Shown here: one piece after another, positions 6,737 to 8,996 of the stretch | How positions within the stretch are numbered: position 1 is the first letter of the stretch | Layout of the letters: every line of letters begins with the position of its first letter | Assembly (NCBI GenBank): GCA_963643215.1 | Contig: CAVIJY010000062.1 | Span: forward strand, 1 to 8,996 | Source of the DNA: Darwinimomas sp963643215 | GTDB taxonomy: Bacteria > Bacillota > Clostridia > Lachnospirales > Lachnospiraceae | Direction of reading: 5' to 3' | DNA length: 8,996 nt | Translations under genes and position numbers: made by a program | The notes under the pieces: generated by a model | The model's input: only the letters and a program-made list of their open reading frames with translations | Told to the model about the DNA's origin: nothing | The model's database searches: none

Positions 6737-8025
6737 ACTCATATACAGAATATCTTAATACCGAAGCGCACATGATCTCCCCGGAGGATGATGACTACGA
6801 GGAGAAGCTTCTTAGGGTAGCTTCCATGTTCCGCGGTTTTGGCGAAGCATTGACTGCTTTCATGACGGAGTGCGGATATACAGGCGCGGCAGCAGATGCG
6901 GAGGCAAAAGCGGGATTTCTCCGGGAGAGGTTTAAGAACGACGGGATCAGACCGCCACGCGACTTTACGGACTGGTTTGTCCAGAACAGGAAGATCACGC
7001 GCAGAACCGCATTTCAGATATGCTTTGCATTCAGGCTGAGCGTTGATGAGACTCGTGAGTTCTTCAGAAGTGTTCAGTTTGAGCGCGGCTTTGACTGTCA
7101 TACAGTGAGCGAGGCAGTCTACTATTTCTGCATCAGCAACCGCCTTACATACTCTGACGCACAGGAGATCATCTCCCATATACCGGCGCCGCAAAAGGTC
7201 AGATCTATCCCCGACCGGGATATTCTGTATACCACGGACATTACCCGGTACATAGACAGCATCAGAGATAAAAATGAGCTTATAAGTTATATTACAGAGC
7301 ATAGCAGCGACTTCAGGTACAACAATGCCACAGCGACCGGGTATATCCGGGAGCTATGGCACGAGATAGCCGGACCGAATGGTCTGGCGCAGAGGGAAGG
7401 TGCGCTCATAGCCAACTGCTCCAACCAATGTGAGACCAGATCCGGAAGGAGCGGTTCGGATATGTGCCATACGGCTGTGATGAGCGCCGGGCAGCGAATG
7501 CAGGACGCGGATGCAAAGTCCGAGGATTATGTGATAGCCGGTGAGGGAGCATCATCCTGGATCATTCTCTCCCAGATATTCGGACTGCGCAACTATCAGG
7601 AAAATGAATATGCCGTACAGCATGACCGTTCACTGGCATCAGTGCTGTCTGATAATAAGCTGATGCCTTTGCGAGCCGACTATTGCTTCCCCAGCAGACA
7701 GAACATAGACAAGCTCATCCGCGGGGATCTGGTCGGTGATGATGAGATCGTCCGGAAGATGCTGATACTTTTAGTATTCTACGTATATTGGACAAGGCTT
7801 ATCGTCGGCAGCGGTGATACCTTCTATGAGGCACGGGTCTACGATTCAGATCGATGTCTTGATACTATCAACAACAGGCTTCTGTGTGCCGGTTATCCGA
7901 AGCTTTACGCCGGTAACCCATACGACTGGCTCTTTTTGTGGGCGCTCAACGATGACCATCCGCTGGATACCTTCAGGTTCTATATAGGAGAGGTGTTCGC
8001 AGTCAAGGAAGAACAGCTGTGCTGA
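6733..8025 (+). CDS. Conserved-looking protein with helix-turn-helix-like N-terminal part, partner of the kinase
   Basis: I recognise no characterised function for this 430-residue soluble protein. Residues about 77-112 (DFTDWF, then NRKITRRTAFQICFAF and RLSVDETREFF) resemble the helical helix-turn-helix-like region of clostridial proteins often found beside protein kinase genes. About 118-150 continue as helices rich in Tyr and Phe (EAVYYFC). A polar middle part follows to about 315. The C-terminal part is more distinctive: FPSRQNI (319-325), a hydrophobic helix at 343-353 (MLILLVFYVYW), a Gly-Asp-Thr-Phe-Tyr segment, and NPYDWLFLW (395-403). The hydrophobic helix is short and followed by polar residues, so I read it as buried, not a membrane span. 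No signal peptide is seen. The start has a weak ribosome site, but no better in-frame ATG lies nearby; the next is codon 14. The kinase begins 33 bases downstream, pointing to an operon. A role as kinase target or DNA-binding output is inference. Confidence 0.82.
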   Translation: MNSYTEYLNTEAHMISPEDDDYEEKLLRVASMFRGFGEALTAFMTECGYTGAAADAEAKAGFLRERFKNDGIRPPRDFTDWFVQNRKITRRTAFQICFAFRLSVDETREFFRSVQFERGFDCHTVSEAVYYFCISNRLTYSDAQEIISHIPAPQKVRSIPDRDILYTTDITRYIDSIRDKNELISYITEHSSDFRYNNATATGYIRELWHEIAGPNGLAQREGALIANCSNQCETRSGRSGSDMCHTAVMSAGQRMQDADAKSEDYVIAGEGASSWIILSQIFGLRNYQENEYAVQHDRSLASVLSDNKLMPLRADYCFPSRQNIDKLIRGDLVGDDEIVRKMLILLVFYVYWTRLIVGSGDTFYEARVYDSDRCLDTINNRLLCAGYPKLYAGNPYDWLFLWALNDDHPLDTFRFYIGEVFAVKEEQLC

Positions 8026-8047
8026 CACCATCGTAAAATGTATCGAA

Positions 8048-8056
8048 GAGGTGATC
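8048..8056 (+). promoter_or_regulatory. Extended ribosome binding site of the kinase gene
   Basis: GAGGTGATC is a nine-base exact match to the usual anti-Shine-Dalgarno complement (AAGGAGGTGATC). The GAGG core is seven bases before the ATG at 8059. It fixes this start and suggests efficient translation, in contrast to the weak site of the gene just upstream. Confidence 0.85.
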
Positions 8057-8058
8057 AT

Positions 8059-8996
8059 ATGGATCATAGGATCGCATTAAAACAGAATACAGTTCTCTGT
8101 CTGCTCACAGGAAGCGGCGAGACATTTCACTGCACCATAGGAAGGGAGCTCGGACGCGGAGCCTCCTGCATCGTATATGAGGCATCACGTACGGCTGCCT
8201 CCGGGGTCAAAACGCTGTACAGGATCAAGGAATTCTACCCTTACAAGCTGAGCATCACACGCAGCGGGGAAGGCACTCTGACTCCGTCCGCGGATGATGC
8301 GGCAGAGTTTTCTAGGATGAAGGAGCATTTTCAGGAAGAGTTTTCACGCGCAAACCGGCTGTACTACTCGGATTGCAACTACGCCGCTATGACCGGTCAG
8401 CTTGATGTGCTGGGATGCAACGGTACATCCTACATCCTCTCCTCCTACTCCTCTGATAAGACGCTGGCGCAGTACAGACCGCAGTCGCTCAAGGAGTGCG
8501 TTGAGCTGGCAGCGCAGACGGCTTATGTGCTCGGCAATATCCATAAGCAGGGATATCTGTATCTGGACATCAAGCCGGACAATGTGCTGGTGATAGAGGG
8601 CTATCACAGGAGTATCCGACTCTTCGACTTCGATTCGCTCCTGCCGATCAGCTGTGTCGGAGAAAAAGCAGCTGCAGATAACGATTATATCCGTCTGTCA
8701 CATTCAGGAGGCTTTGCGCCCATAGAGCTGCAGACCGCCCGAATCCGGCATATCGGCTTATGCACGGATGTATACGGTATCGGAGCGCTGCTGTTTTATC
8801 TCATATTCGGACATGCACCATCCGCTCCGGATGGCGAGAGCGGAGCTGAGTATGACTTTTCAGCAATGAGATATGATCATAACAAGTGTGATGACAGACT
8901 TTTTGATGCATTGACAGGATTCTTCCGCAAGTCTCTGGCAGTATATTATGCTGACAGATATCAGGATATGCAGGCGGTTCTGGAGCAGCTGGAGAG
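8059..8996 (+). CDS. Protein kinase-like protein (Hanks type), 3' end outside the window
   Basis: The window holds 312 complete codons with no stop. A kinase fold can be followed in order: glycine loop GRGASCIVYEA (G32, G34), catalytic Lys57 in RIKEFYP, a helix with Glu93/Glu94 as the likely Lys partner, catalytic loop YLDIKPDN (Asp170, Lys172, Asn175), metal-binding DFD (190-192), APIE (220-223) and TDVYGIG (Asp237). The phosphotransfer residues (Lys57, Asp170, Asn175, Asp190) are all present, so activity is likely. YLD replaces the usual HRD, making it a non-RD kinase, and DFD replaces DFG. No signal peptide or membrane segment is seen in the part available. PASTA repeats, a transmembrane segment or other extracellular domains, if any, would lie beyond 8996. 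It follows the 430-residue protein by 33 bases and is probably co-transcribed. Substrate unknown; Ser/Thr specificity is assumed from the APE-type and DIKPDN segments. Confidence 0.92.
   Translation, partial: MDHRIALKQNTVLCLLTGSGETFHCTIGRELGRGASCIVYEASRTAASGVKTLYRIKEFYPYKLSITRSGEGTLTPSADDAAEFSRMKEHFQEEFSRANRLYYSDCNYAAMTGQLDVLGCNGTSYILSSYSSDKTLAQYRPQSLKECVELAAQTAYVLGNIHKQGYLYLDIKPDNVLVIEGYHRSIRLFDFDSLLPISCVGEKAAADNDYIRLSHSGGFAPIELQTARIRHIGLCTDVYGIGALLFYLIFGHAPSAPDGESGAEYDFSAMRYDHNKCDDRLFDALTGFFRKSLAVYYADRYQDMQAVLEQLE

Noticed and set aside
6739..7302. Minus-strand reading frame of 187 codons opposite the HTH-like gene
   Set aside because: It mirrors the plus-strand gene, has no recognisable domain, and the plus-strand product fits a known type of clostridial protein.

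Overview
The window suggests a Firmicutes genome, most likely class Clostridia and perhaps Lachnospiraceae or a relative. This rests on AGGAGG-type ribosome sites before most genes, frequent ATA (Ile) and AGA/AGG (Arg) codons in DNA of roughly even base composition, a Bacillus-like YdjI/YdjG/YdjH gene trio, a long threonine synthase of the type seen in Clostridia, and a kinase with a KEFYP motif that I associate with clostridial kinases. The placement is inferred from these features alone. All seven genes lie on the + strand, and no gap exceeds 249 bases.

Region 1 (1-3357) is an envelope-stress-type module. It holds an SPFH-domain protein with two C-terminal zinc ribbons (YdjI-like), a double zinc-ribbon protein with a C-terminal membrane anchor (YdjG-like), and a secreted or anchored TPM-domain protein (YdjH-like). 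In Bacillus subtilis the matching proteins are encoded with PspA and work with it at the membrane. Here the SPFH gene comes first, no pspA is visible, and a terminator-like hairpin sits between the first and second genes.

Region 2 (3358-5044) is threonine synthase (thrC), a housekeeping amino-acid gene. It ends in a strong intrinsic terminator at 4993-5034. Directly after the terminator lies a small degenerate array of 7-base repeats (5045-5079).

Region 3 (5080-8996) starts with direct and inverted repeats that look like an operator around a TATACT box. Then come a lipoprotein built from three divergent copies of one beta-rich domain, a 430-residue protein of unknown function with a helix-turn-helix-like N-terminal part, and, 33 bases later, a protein kinase-like protein cut off by the window end. 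The kinase has YLD in place of HRD and DFD in place of DFG. The last two genes appear to form an operon and are the best candidate here for a poorly described signalling system. A link between this pair and the lipoprotein, or the stress module upstream, is only a guess from position.
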